Source: Albugo candida
Lineage: Eukaryota; Oomycota; Peronosporomycetes; Albuginales; Albuginaceae
Assembly: GCA_905220665.1 (NCBI GenBank)
Contig: CAJNAR010000148.1
Location: 620,001-684,000, forward strand
Reading direction: 5' to 3'
DNA length: 64,000 nucleotides
Shown one piece after another: positions 24,721-37,100 of this stretch (positions are counted from its first letter, which is position 1; each line of letters opens with the position of its first letter). The notes below the pieces were generated by a model. It saw only the letters and a list, made by a program, of their open reading frames with translations, was not told where the DNA came from and did not search any database. Position numbers and translations under genes: made by a program.

Positions 24721-25142
24721 AGGATCATTTGGTGGATTTTTCAGAAGTCGAAGATCATTACTGCGGGTACGGCACAGGCGAGTGGAAAGGCAAGTGCAAC
24801 TCGGGTCCCAGTCCTAGTTGGATGGCATTGTTCAGGCTAGTGTGGCGCACACCACTTTGCACAGCACGGTACTTTTGGACCATACTACAATACACGGTAG
24901 TTTTGGACCATTTTTTCACAACTTTTTACAACTTTCAACATTTATCCGTTACACGATGGATACAATCTCGTACTGTAGTGGTGAACGCTACCGCACTGCA
25001 GGACTAGCAACGAGGAACATATTATCATCTCTCACAGGTATTTCACGAAACGTTTTTTATATGTATATATGTTATTTAAGATAGCCTAGGCAACTAGAGA
25101 AGTCAGTTTAGTCCAATTCTAGTAATATAGACACCTTCAACT

Positions 25143-25252
25143 GATATCCCGACAGCTTTTTTTATTACATTTTTATTTTTCGTATTAAATTACATCATGC
25201 CTACTTTTATTATTACTCCCACAACTTTTTTGGGACAATAATTAATGGGTAT
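25143..25252. repeat. Extra partial copy of the LTR end, in tandem
   Basis: This unit of about 110 bp begins tgatatcccgacag and repeats, with differences, the first about 100 bp of the adjacent LTR (25252-25350), including tcatgcctactt and ttattactccca. It directly follows the LINE A 3' end. Confidence 0.6.
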
Positions 25253-25922
25253 TGATATCCCGACAACTTTTTTTTAAATAACATTTATTTTTAATTTAGA
25301 TTACGTCATGCCTACTTGAATTATTACTCCCAAACTTCTTTGAAAAATAAGTAAGTTCACATTTATAACTAGTAGAAGTCATTTACGTCTAAGGCTAATC
25401 TGGTAGATACAGATACCTTCAACTGAGCTAAACACTCATCACTAACAGACAATTCATTGCCAGTTTGTTGAGCTACAATGCGTCGTAAAGATCGAAAAGT
25501 TATTATACACTAACAGTCCAAAATAAAATGTGTTAAGAATAAATTCTGTGTATGAAAACTATCTAATTTTTTCAAAGCTTGTCCTGAATTCAACCTTGTA
25601 ACCGGAATTCTGCAAGACCGCTTGTTATGGCCGATTTTCCGCAATTGCTGCACCTGCATTTCCCTGTGTCCGATGCTCAATGCTATAAGTCAAATGCAAA
25701 TTGACATATATATTAGCCTATCACAGTTGAAACGCTCTGTGTATTAGCCAATCACAAATAATTCTCGATTGAAGTTGTAGGAGCACCAATTTAGGATGTG
25801 TATGGATGTAATTAGTTGGAAATGTAAAAACATTTATGTATCTTGCAAAAAGAAAAAGCTGTGAGAGTAATAATTTAACTAGGCATGTTGTGATTCAAAA
25901 AAAAAGTTGTCGGGATATCAAT
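25252..25922 (-). repeat. Probable 3' LTR of the Ty3-type element
   Basis: Read on minus, this 0.67-kb block starts TGATATCCCGAC and ends GTCGGGATATCA, a perfect 12-bp terminal inverted repeat with the TG..CA ends usual for LTRs. The match extends imperfectly for about 75 bp inward. It lies 70 bp beyond the stop of the minus-strand pol at 25991, after a purine-rich stretch, exactly where a 3' LTR should be. A degenerate piece resembling the LINE 3' end (ccttcaactgagct) is embedded at about 25365-25430. The alternative is an unrelated inverted-repeat DNA element. Confidence 0.55.
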
Positions 25923-25990
25923 ATCCTTCAATTCAAAGAAACCTGGTTCACCTATCTGATTGGCTAATCCAGTTCACCAACTATATAGAA

Positions 25991-28900
25991 CTATGAATGC
26001 ATGTACAATGGAGTTATTACATCCTCTCGAATTTGTTCTCGTTGTCGCTTCTTGAAATCGGCGGTGAGAACATTCCAATGAGAGACATGACGAATATCTT
26101 GCTCCCGCTCTCATGTAGCTTCGTGCTCGAATGTTACATGCCACTTCAAAAGCCATTCAGGTTTACGATTAAATTGACGCTTCTGAAGAAGCTGTTCTAT
26201 GATGTGCATCGTTTCGCCACTGTCCTCGTCAAAAATAAGTCGGGATGATTTCGGATTCAGATGAGTTTGAAATCGCGGTAGATTTTCCGCCTAGTGACTC
26301 AACACGTCAATATTGAACGTGGAATTCAATCGACTCATACTCCGCGGAAGCTTCAATTGAGCAACATTCGAGTTGACCATTTTAATAATTTGAAATGGTC
26401 CAACAGTGCGAGCAGCTAATTTGGCGCTTTTTCCATCAATGTCTTGTGTCACATGTTTTGCAGGAATGCGACGAGTATCAAACATGACCAAATCTCCAAT
26501 TTTAAAAGTAACATCTGTGCGTTTTTTGTCGTAGTAATTCTTTTGACGAGCCTGAGCTTGAGTAAATGTTTCGTGGCTAGATCAATAATCTCTTGACGAC
26601 GGCTTTGAAAATGTTTTGCATAATCAGCGATTCCATGTTGCATCTGAGTTATGACGCTAGGAGTACTTAGCGGATTCAACAGATTCGAAAGGTGACATAC
26701 CAGTTGATGCACTGGCGAGAGTGGCATGAGCATATTCAATTGTCCCTAAATAATCGGACCAATCACGTCCATGGTACGAGATCATACAGCGTGGAGCGTC
26801 TTTTGAAATCAAATTTTGACGTTCTGTTTGTCCGTCGGCTTGTGCCCGATATGAAGTTGTCATATGCAAACGAACTCTCATCAACTTGACAAGAGAGGGC
26901 CGAAACTTGGAAACAAACTTGAAATGTCGATCGCTGATAATAATCGATGGTAGACTATGATGACGAACGACACAATTAGAGAAGTGACACGCTGTCACAT
27001 GGGCATCATCGTTTGCACGCCCGATATTTTGACCGTTTGGACCACTTTCTGACAACTGTCATGATAGCATCAAATCCGTTTGATTTCGGTAATGCCGTGA
27101 TGAAATCCATAAAGATAACTGACCAACATTCTTCCGGAATTGGGATCGGAATCATATTTCCATTCTTGCGAGCGTTACTTTGTCAAGGATCTCATTACAC
27201 TGTTTATCTGGTTCTTTAACTACCTTCCTTATCCTATCATGAGCCCCTGACCGTGTGAATATCACTTAAGTCTGACTTCAAACCTAGGGAGGCAGATATT
27301 TTCCAAGCTTATTGCTTGGGTGGGCTCAAACCGCTGCCCGCACTGCCGGGGATCGAACTAACGACCTCCGGCAGGGGGTCCGTGCGCTCAAGTGCTTAAC
27401 CGACTGAGCTGGGTACGGAGACCCCGTCGGGGGGCCTAGCGGATAGTACACATGTGTTCCGACCATGTATGCACCGGTTCGAATCCCGGCGGTGGCAAAA
27501 GGGCTGCGATGGGGCCCCTCGGCGGAGGCAAAGATTCCTCCACGTAAATATCAACCTACTCAATGAAGATATGGACGTGTCAAGACCGCTGGCAACTACA
27601 CCAGAAAATAACTGTACAGGAGTTGGACCGGGCTCTTCAGAGCGTTACATACTAGTGATTAGAATAGAGTAGATAACCACCAAACTGTAGTAACAGAAAG
27701 GTGTCTAAATAAAAGTACTACGGGCGAACACCCTTAACTGAGCTTGGTACGGAACCTTTGCGAGCGTTACTGTGTTTCCAGGGAGTGCATTTTTACAACT
27801 CCGTGTGTAATCTCGAACGTCTTGATTTGATGTAGGCCAATGATACCATTGAGGTAAATGTGAAAATGTTCATTGAGCACCAGCGTGTGCGGCAATGTTG
27901 GAATCATGAAAGCATGCGATGATAGAAGCTCGATGATAATTATCTTTTGTGTTTGGTACACACACGCATCATCATTTTTGACTTGAAGTAAAGCAAACCT
28001 TCGTGTTTGACATATAGTGAGTCTGGACGTTTGAATTGTTCGGCATAATTTGGACAAGTCCGATATCCATTGGCAAATTCCTTGTAGACCGAATTTTTCC
28101 AGCCAAGCGAGCTCCAATTCTGAGATTCTTGTGTCACATTAACAGCCATAGGTCAAGGCTCGGTATCGCTTATGAAACGCGGCGTACTTGATTTTCCATG
28201 TAGATCGCCATCAGGAACGCCAACATTATAGTCGCTAATAGCATCTTCCCTCTCGAGTATATGAAAGCGTGAGGATCAAATTGCGCGATCATGAACATCG
28301 CCCTGTTTTTTAAACACAAGTGCCGTTTACATTCGAAACCTTGACGTGATAAAGCATCGGCTACCACATTAAGATGACCTTACACGTGATGCAGCTTGAA
28401 TGTGAATTGCGAAAAGAACGTCAAAAATGTCGAGCCAGCTTTGGCGAAACTTTCGGATGATACAAAATGCATTTGCATGCCGTTTTGTCTGTGTAGATGT
28501 CAAATGCACGACCATAAAGATACTAACGCCACTTTTCCAATGCAAGCTTGATTGCAAAAAGTTCTTTCTCATGTGTCGGCCAATCAAACACATGAACCGC
28601 TAGCTTCTTGGAAAAGAATGCAATGGGATGATCGCAGCCAGAATGAAGCTGAAAAGAACACCACCAACACAATATCTCGATACGTCCGTTTTCACAATGA
28701 ATCGTTAGGCATGATCTGGTAGTTACAACACAAGTGCGTCTTGAAGTACGGACTTGAGTTGCTCAAAAGCATGATTTTGACATCCTTCCATTCCCAAACA
28801 TGTTCTTTCTTGACTAGAGGGACAAGTGGTAAAGCAAGAGTTGTGTACTCACGAATTGAACGACGATAGAGACCAGCCAGATAAACAAGAAACTTAATAG

Positions 28901-31120
28901 TTGTTTCTGATTTGTAGGAGTCGGCCACTTCGCAATAGCTCCTGCCTTCCGAGTATCCAATGTAAGTCCCTTAGAAGAAATTGTGTGACCAAAAACTCCA
29001 CTTCTGACTGGCCAAAGTGACATCATGATTGATGACAGAATAACTTCTCACGTCGAAGAACTCCAAACAGAATTCGAATTGGTCACGTGATCGTGCAGAC
29101 TGGTGGAGAACACACAAATGTCATGTAGATAGCCAGCAATGAATTTCTCTTCCGCAAAAAATACTCGCATGAGACGAGACCAAACACCAGGCATCCCAGC
29201 CAGTCCCATAGGAGCCACACACTACTGATAAATTTCCGCATTTTTGCGAAAGGCGGTATACTCGCGGCTTTTGAATGCGATCCGCATTTAACGATAGCCT
29301 TGGGCCAGGTCACATCTGATCAAAAAGCTCTTCGATACGAGGAATTGGTATCTTCGGAATAATCGTCTGCGTATTGACGTAACGATAATCAATGACTCAT
29401 CGAAGAGAAAGATGCGCATTAACAGAGCGTGCCTACTCGGACCGTGATATGTTTTGCCCAATGATAGGATCCTTTTTCGGTACACCAAATATATTCGAAA
29501 CCCATGGAGAGTCTGAAATTTCGATCCAACCTTTCTTGAGCTTTATCGCAACGAATATGTCAAGTGCATCTTGTTCGACCTTCGATAGGCGGCACGGTTG
29601 CTACGTATAGCATCTGATTTCATAATGAGATTAAAGTCAGCACGACGTGGAGATAGAAGTCCACCAGGAAGTGTCTCTAGAAAGACACTTTAGAATAAAA
29701 ACCTCCAAAAGTGTAGTAATCGATCGATATACCGTATCATCCTTCAACATTAGAGCGCAGATCTTTACGCGATATACTTCATCGTATTCCGTGTTCTTGA
29801 CTTTGCGTTTGAAGTCCACTGCGGTAATTTCCACATCAATTTCGCTACTTGTATCCATACTTTTGTCTGTCGAAGACAAGCGCTGATGCGGAAATGAAAT
29901 TGCATGAGAACGCCAATCAATTTGCGGTTGGAACCTGGTAAACCACGGTTTGCCCAAGATGGCATCATTAGCAGAGCCCAACGGACATTCCCTGCTTTGT
30001 AAATTGGATGTTCAAATCGATCAAATATGATAGTTGCAACACCGTTTTTGATGGAGCGAGCCTTAGTAGAAGTTCCATCAAATCTTGTAACTTGGGTAAC
30101 ACCAGATTGTGTCATTTTCTTCACCAAGCCGGGACGAACGACATTACACGATGCACCGCTATCAAACATAAGTGACAGGTGTTCCGTCACAAGTTCCTTG
30201 TTTACGAATAAGTTCATTCTATGGGTGCACCGGATCCATAGTCGACGTCGAAATCTCTTCCACTTCGACAATATTCAATTCGTTCCCGGAACTCGTAATA
30301 GAAGGTAACGAGTAAGTCGCTCTTGGAGACGTGGTAGCATGAGAGCTTACAGCTGATTGTTCATGTCGAGAAGCGTACGATTGCTTCTCTTTATTCTTAA
30401 GCTCGTAACATTGCTCGATGACATGGCCGGTTTTCTTACAGTAGCGACATTTCTTCGACGAAGAAGCTGATGGTGAGGAGCGACGATGTATTGCATATCC
30501 TGAGCCAATCTCCATTGGTTCTGGAGTATTCTTCTGCGTGTGCGGTGATGCAGGTGGTTGCTAATGATAATGCTGATTAAAGGTTGCACGTGATCGGACT
30601 CAAAAGTATGAAATCGTACTGCGAACACGATGAGATCGATCATACTCCAACGCAATCTTCATGGCCTGTGAAATTGTGGCACACCGGCGGTATTGCACTT
30701 CATCCCGTGTGGGACTCACTAGTCCTCGAGTAAAGTATCCAACTCGCTCATGTCCGTGACTTGCATTATAGCTTCACGGAAACGGGAGATAAAGACTTCC
30801 AAGTTCGGACTGCTCTTCTGTTTGAGTGCGTACACTTGATCACGCAAGCGTTCTTGCAGATCAGGGGGTACAAGTTCATCATTTACATGAACGATGAGGT
30901 CTTGCATGTCTTTGATATGTGGCTTGTTCAACTTATACCAAGCTGCGGCATTCCCTTTAAGGTTGGCGGTAGTGATTGCCAAAATTCGAGCACTTTGACT
31001 GACATCGCGCCAGTCGATATTCTTTGCTTAAAAGTGCCGAGCCAGTTGATCAAAGTACAAATCGACGGATTCACCCTCTCTACCATGAAATTGAACTAAG
31101 CTGATCCCTTCTCTTTATTT
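25991..31120 (-). pseudogene. Ty3-type gag-pol, broken
   Basis: Gag (about 31120-30719) has the retrotransposon Gag pattern, with WYKLNKP and RFREAIMQVTDM. The zinc knuckle CRYCKKTGHVIEQC (about 30440) has CX2CX4HX4C spacing. The protease shows DSGAS near 30170. RT remnants include GHTISSKGLTLDTRK and AIAKWPTPTNQKQLLSFL near 28900-29000, and the RNase H end MVADALSRQGFECKRH near 28367. Integrase follows (27055-26290), with a DNA-contact segment KLAARTVGPFQII. The C-terminal chromodomain (about 26250-26000) shows TMHIIEQLLQ, RQFNRKPEWLLKW and HVSHWNVLTADF, ending PLYMHS-stop at 25991. Stops and frame changes interrupt nearly every domain. Confidence 0.8.
27166..27771. mobile_element. tRNA-derived (SINE-like) insertion with 14-bp target-site duplication
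   Basis: The 14-mer ttgcgagcgttact occurs at 27166-27179 and again at 27758-27771, and it interrupts the Ty3 element, so 27180-27757 is a clean insertion of 578 bp. The insert holds two tRNA-like heads facing apart. On minus (about 27420-27335) there is a pol III A-box-like cagctcagtcggtta and a B-box-like gttcgatccc. On plus (about 27423-27490) there is a B-box ggttcgaatcc. The right end (ctgagcttggtacgga) repeats the start of the minus head. Neither head folds into a convincing tRNA, so these are SINE-type elements in a head-to-head composite. Confidence 0.7.
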
Positions 31121-31225
31121 CACGCTTGGTCATAGCTTCAAGCAATTGCTGTCATTTTTCGACCAATTCGATCAATGTTTTCGTAATGGCATCGGGGACC
31201 ATCCTTGGGGGCTCAGTTGAACGTG

Positions 31226-34005
31226 TCTATATTACTAGAATTAGACTAGCTGACTTCTCTAGTTGCCTAGGCTATTTCAAATAACATATATACATATAAA
31301 AAACCTTTCGTGAAATACCTGTGGGAAGTGATAATATGTCTTCTCGTTGATAATCTCGTATCGTAGTAGCATCACCCGTAATACGAGACTGTGTCCACCT
31401 TGTAAATGCTGTAAAGTTGAAAAAGATGTAAAGTTGTAATAATGGTCCAAAAGTACCGTGGTTTGCAAACTGGTGTGCGCCACACTACGGTGAGCATAGC
31501 CAGCCAACTAGGACTAGGACCCGAGTGTCACTTGCCTTTCCACTCGCCTGTGCCGTACCCGCAGTAATAATCTTCGACTTCTGAACATCCACCAAATGAT
31601 CCTTGCGTTGCGAGTTGAACCAGCACCTTTGCAAGCCGAATTCGTTCCCCTTGGTCGTAACACTGACTTCGAAAGTACCGAACGTGCGCACTAAACGTAG
31701 TGTAGATCACGGAAAGTGCTGGAACTGTCGGAGTTGCTGATCGATGATCGAACAAACGACGATTCCGATCTATCCATACGAAGTGCATTGTCCCCGCTTG
31801 CAATGCAAGCCATACATCCGATATAATTTGCTGATAATCTTTTTAATCCGACCGTAGTGTTGGGACAATTGCACATGCAATATGCGTCCAACGTGGTCGA
31901 GAGGAGAAAAACTGATCCCAACTAGGGAGTAACTCCCTCCATAACTGTGCCGTGTGATCGCACTCTAGAAAGAGATGTTGATCGGATTCCACAGCCCCAC
32001 ACGAAGGCTGCGTGCACAATATAATGTCGGGCTGAATATGTGTTAAGAACCAGAAACGAGATCGAACTGGCAACATCCGAAAGGCTAGACGAAACTGTAG
32101 ATCTTCGTAAATAGGCAATACTCGTTTTCGAAGATGACCAATGTGTCGACATCGGATGACTCTTGGTTGGTTCGGGAGGTTTCCAAACGATACGTGAGAG
32201 TTGTGAGCGTAGAATAGATGGAAAATAATGTTTCCTTTCCGTGCTTTTTACTCCCACATAAAATGATCTGCCACTTGTGGTTGGTGTATCCAAGTGATGA
32301 TACCAATCGTCGAGTGGATACGCTGGCGAATGTGAGTGACTTCATTGTAAAGTCGACTCAGCAACTTTTCTTCAGCCATATCCGATGTGTTCAGCTCTTC
32401 GTCGTTGGAATAGTTAACGACGAAATCTTCCTTCGTTGGCCATGTGTTGCTTTCTCGAAAAAAGTCTTGAAGACTGCGAATCTCAAAAAGCGAAGCAAAC
32501 GTTTTTCGAAATGTTCGATGTGGTTCGTCCACCATTCCAAGATTGTACCAAACGTTCTGCGTGCTCGGATGACGAGTAGCAGCTTCGTAATGTAACTTTT
32601 GGTCGCAGTGAAACCACATCGGTTGTTCCATGCAGTACTGACGGCGTTGTGAAACATTCAAATCTGATATTGAAATGCTCCAATCCATCTGATGCCACAT
32701 CCTAAATGCTTGTTTCCACCATGACGATATGCTCTCCCATTGAACCATTTTCCCATGTCGATTTGGCGCGATGGTGAATATATCCATCGGCTTGTGTGGT
32801 CCAAAGGAAGGTTGGATAAGTTGTAAAAATTCCGTCGAAGCAGTTGTCCAATTCGCAGGAATAATTGTTGACGCATCGGATGCGAACTGCTGAAGGAATT
32901 GAAAACGTTGTATCTTTAGTCGTCCCACCAAAAAAGGAACCTGTAGTCCACCATCTTGTCGGCGAAGATATAAAAATTCTTTGCTGAGTAGGTGAACATG
33001 TGCTGAATCTTTTTTGTGTTTCCGACCAAGCACAAATCGATTTAACATCGATTGCCACTGTCGGATAGTCACTGCTGATATGTCCACGTGCATTGTGTAA
33101 TGCCACAAACGTGATAAAATCATCGTCTGCGCAACCAGTAGTCGACCACGAACAGTTCTTGCTCGTCGAAACCATACACCAAACCCATCGTAAAAACGCT
33201 TGTCGAGAGTTGAAATAACCATCGAGTGAGTTGGTTTCTGGCCGAACGGAATACCCAAATACTTGACCGAATCCTCCGGACCCATTATGGTCAAATTGGG
33301 AATACGTGGACACGGCTTGGTCCGATTCAACGAGAGCAAAAATGATTTACTCAAGTTGAGTTTCGCACCCGATCCATCGCAATAGACTTGGACGAGTTCG
33401 AGTTGCGTCAAAACACCATTTGGTGTCTCTGAAAGCAATGTCGAATCGTCCGCAAAAAATAATCCAGTTGCGACAGTCGTGCCATTAATCCAAATGCCAT
33501 GTTCTTCCTGTTGACGAAGTAGATTCCCCAAAGGTTCGATCGTCATTAGAAAAAGTAATGCTGAGAGAGGATCACCTTGTTTCACTCCACGTTGTGGTGT
33601 AATGGACGGTGTGATATTTCCATCAATCGTCAACTGCGCCTTTGTGTTATGGTACAAAAGACGAACCCAGTCGATGAAACTTTTTCCAACGCCCATTTTT
33701 TTCAAAACGCGAAACATGTACGTCCAATTGACTCGATCATAAGCTTTCTCAAAGTCGAGAAAAGTCGCATAAGCTTCCTCCCCACGATGAGTGACCAAGT
33801 CTTGAATGTCGGTCAGATGTCGAATATGGTGATGCATCGACCTTCCTCGCACGAATGCTTTTTGATCTTGATGGATCAATTTTGGCAAAAACCGTTGCAA
33901 TCGATACGCCAACACTTTTAAGAGTACTTTCACATCGACGCAAAGCAGTGCGATCGGTCGATAGTTGCCAGGATCGCCTCTTGGTCCTTTCTTGTTTAAA
34001 AGTGT
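31226..34005 (-). mobile_element. LINE, copy B, 5'-truncated
   Basis: This is a minus-strand copy of LINE A from its RT domain to its 3' end. It corresponds to about 22244-25135 of copy A with few differences. Truncation at the 5' side is typical of incomplete target-primed reverse transcription. Its 3' end (cgttcaactga) joins the Ty3 gag leader, so it inserted into that element and is younger than it. No clear target duplication was found, because the 5' junction abuts an LTR-end remnant. Confidence 0.85.
32248..34005 (-). pseudogene. LINE ORF2 fragment (reverse transcriptase), copy B
   Basis: The open frame starts inside the RT domain at the truncation point and reads through DVKVLLKVLAYRLQRFLPK, LDFEKAYDRVNW, GVKQGDPLSALLF and FFADDSTLL to the linker region, about 585 codons. 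It lacks the endonuclease and the N-terminal RT part, so it has no start of its own. The downstream zinc-finger segment (SDQHLFLECDHTAQLW) lies in another frame at about 32118-31843. It is almost identical to copy A, which implies recent movement of this family. Confidence 0.8.
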
Positions 34006-34045
34006 CGGGATATCAAAAAAGGTTATCGGGATATCAATACCCTAA
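34004..34045. repeat. LTR-end remnant beside LINE B
   Basis: Two copies of the LTR terminal word sit side by side (gtcgggatatca and atcgggatatcaatacc) in the same orientation as the word at 25910. They are probably what is left of the Ty3 5' LTR, or of a second solo LTR, after LINE B inserted. Confidence 0.5.
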
Positions 34046-34130
34046 TTAAACATCTCACTTTCCATTTTTTATCAATTAAAGCTCCGCCAGCAAATATCTT
34101 CCTTTGCTTCCTCCTGCGGCGTTACAATGG

Positions 34131-37100
34131 CCCACATGGCGTATCAACACCCCTCTTGCTCTCTTATCGCCGTTTGCATTTCCACTGCACATGAATGTGT
34201 ATCCTTTGCACGGCTACATAAAGCGGCTTTCTTCAATGATAATGTTTCAGCTTGGAATAGACATCTTTCAGCTGCATTAATGTATCTCGTTTCATCTTTG
34301 AACTGAGCACACGAGAAATCATGAAAAGAGAATTGTAATCATAAGCGCCGTGTGGACCGCTTTGACATGTCAAAAATCGATGTTAAGCTCCTCTTCCTGG
34401 ATAATTACGGCATTAAGGAGTCGTAACAGACGCGCCTAAGATTTTTTAAACTTTGTTTTGCCCTTAGCATCTGCCTAGATCTACAATATCTACTTCTCCT
34501 AACAGGCCGACAATTCATTTGATGAGAATGCAATAATCAGCGTGTTAACATTGCCTGGTAAAAAGTACACAGTGCGCTCTCTCAGTCAGCAATTTTTTTA
34601 CCGCAAGGTGGCAGGAGGCACAGATATAGTGATTGAGGTGAAGAAACTGTAGCATCAATTCAATTTAAATGCTTCCTGTCCCTACTTTGCACGTATCCAG
34701 TACATGACATCATTTCCTCAATCCTTTTCGTGATTTGTAATTTTTCGGTAAAAAAAGGTTATTTGGTGAATGATGCTTGCTAACATCCTTATTGATGAGA
34801 TATAGAACAACGCTGTGCAAAAACAGACAATGAACTAGTCTAGAGAGAGGCATCGCTGTGCTTGGTATCCCTCAATTAGAAGCACGCTTTATTAAATGCA
34901 GTGGCCCTTCAAAAACAACATCAAGACCATCGGAAGGAGTTGGGCACACTTGATCCATGTCTTTTAACTTCTTTATTAATTAAATGCTTACAGGTAGCTA
35001 CATGACTCATGATCTTACTACCGAAGTCGTTGGGATTTGTTATGACATAAGGAATAGTCACAAACACATCCGCAGCAGCAGACCGCGTTGAACATCGACT
35101 GACATCAAAGTTCGTGTACACGGACACTGAAGAAGATTCATTTGTTATTAACTTGGTGCGGGCCGTCTTTTCTACCTATTGGCAAATATAAGCGGTCCGA
35201 GGGCCGTCTCTACGTCGAGCTCGTCTATCATCAAATCGAAGATATTCCTTGTAGACATGTAGTGATCGTCAGTATTTCTCTCGCAGTTGTGTTTTTTTCT
35301 TCTTATGACGATAGATAAAAGCGGGCACACAGCAGGGTGTCCATGTTATCAACCCACCGCAAATCATAGAGCGCTAGCTCAATATTATAATCAAGTCTAT
35401 GTGCCACCCGATTGGAATGAACGCAAGAGCTCCTACTGGATAGAGTATAGGAGTCTACAGTTGATTGGTATGAATGCAACTTTCTATAGCGCGATATATA
35501 TTGATTTGAATACAGTCCGTATTGCTGCTTTGTACACTTCATGGACTTGGAATAAGGAACAGTATCGGTGGTCAATTTGACTGTAATAAGAAGTATGAAA
35601 CATAAAAAGCATGTCAAAGCTATAATGGGATCAATCTGATGAGCTTTACGGTGACCCTATCACGAAATATAGTGATGGGGACGAAATGCGAAGCTTGTTC
35701 GAGTTGGAAGTCGTTGTGCCCAATCATCAGTGGATAGCAACTCTATCGACTAGTCATTCTAGAGGATCTTTAACTGCACCTGAATCTGCTGTGGTGAGCA
35801 AGGAATGTGGACAAGGAGCTTCATCTGGATCGATCACTGTGATATCGAAGCGGTTGCGGGGCGATCCGATTTTGCCAGTGAGGTTGCTGAAATATTGGGG
35901 CTTGCGATGTGAAGGTTTTGGCTTCTAGGCTTGAATGTCTCGCTATTGAGACCCTATGTCGCTCAAATTGGTAGCATCCGAAGCGTTCAAGCTATATCTG
36001 AACTGGTATTGTGGCGTGGAACAATTTTATGTGGACGTTCCTACATTCCCTAGCAGGTCCCGACGTACAAACTTCGCGTCATGTCTGATCTACTGCATCG
36101 GTAGGCAAATCGAATTCTTCTTCAGCATTGTATTTATTGAATTTTGGAGGCCTTTTGAATTAAATTTAGTTCATCTACAGCTTCGATATGTCTAAGGTGA
36201 ACTTCATCGAGATAAAAAAGTCAGCCACATCGACACAATTATAATGAGTACTGGATTCTTGCATGCAGGAGAGCCTTGCTAACATACATATGTGAGAAAG
36301 GATCCCCCGAGTAGGTTATGCACTAGTTAGTTAAGGGTACAGTGGAGATCACTAGACAACATTGTGTCGCATAGAAACTCAAGCCAGAGTAGCGTTGTTG
36401 TGCCACTAATGAGGGCAATTGTGAGCTGACATCATCTTGGTTCGGGATTATGAAGCTTAGATGGTGATTGAATTATATCGGTAAATGATGTTCACTGCTT
36501 TGATGAAAATTGATGTCGACTTTGGACATAATCGCATGAAACCGACTGTTTATAGCGATATTTCACACGGGATCGGCCACGACTTCGAGTGCGTTGGTAT
36601 TCAATATATGACTTGCTGATTCATATCCACATTCTATTGAGTATGTCAGTCTCACAATGATACAAACGTATCACCTACACACCCTTCACGTCTAATCATT
36701 TTGAATAATACGCGCTCTTCCCGTATTAGCGCGACTACTGGAACGGGTATTAGCCAGAGCTTCTTCTTTAGGTACTGTACCAGATTCAATTGATGCTGAC
36801 AATATTGATATTAATTTCTATGCAGCTACAGCGGGTCTATCGAGAAATTCCAAGATCTTACTGGATTCATCAAGATGGCCTTACCGCGCACGCGAAGTGT
36901 TGGACAAGTATTGCATAAGTTTATAATTTCTCCCACCAAGTAGAATGAGAATGGATTTCTTGGTTGCATGTGCGATATAGCAACTTTATCATGCTGTGTA
37001 CTAATCCGCTTGTGCAGCCTGCAAAACAATATCTTGTAATCGAGTTGGTCCATCCTCTTAGATTTTAAGTGTAGAAATCACATGTTAGCTTCTTCGTTCT

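Larger units (their letters stand above)
18000..25137 (+). mobile_element. LINE (non-LTR retrotransposon), copy A, nearly full length
   Basis: The element has a two-ORF layout on plus: an intact ORF1, then an ORF2 with AP-type endonuclease, reverse transcriptase and a C-terminal zinc-finger region (zf-RVT type), then a 3' tail that ends at about 25137 in cttcaactga. The 3' 2.9 kb is duplicated almost exactly, on minus, at 31226-34005. The 5' boundary is not sharply defined. T-rich sequence begins near 18010 and I place the start about there. ORF2 carries frameshifts and an in-frame stop, so this copy is probably not autonomous as read. Confidence 0.85.
25252..31225 (-). mobile_element. Ty3/gypsy retrotransposon with chromodomain, degenerate
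   Basis: On minus, from high to low coordinate, there are a retrotransposon Gag domain, a CCHC zinc knuckle, an aspartic protease, reverse transcriptase, RNase H and integrase ending in a chromodomain, followed by a probable 3' LTR. Frames are broken many times, so it is inactive as read. LINE B has inserted at its 5' end (31226), within or just before the gag leader. Only a small LTR-end remnant (34005-34042) is seen beyond the LINE. A tRNA-derived insertion lies at 27180-27757. Confidence 0.85.

Noticed and set aside
25252..25922. Non-autonomous inverted-repeat DNA transposon (MITE)
   Set aside because: Possible, but the position directly after the Ty3 pol stop, the size and the TG..CA ends fit an LTR better. 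Kept as an alternative in the entry.
27330..27490. Two functional tRNA genes (B-box-like words on both strands)
   Set aside because: Acceptor and anticodon stems do not pair properly, and both lie inside a 578-bp insertion with a target duplication, so they are SINE heads.
35287..35580. Secreted effector gene on plus in the 34-39 kb region
   Set aside because: No signal peptide, no effector motif and no neighbouring exons; it is an isolated frame only.
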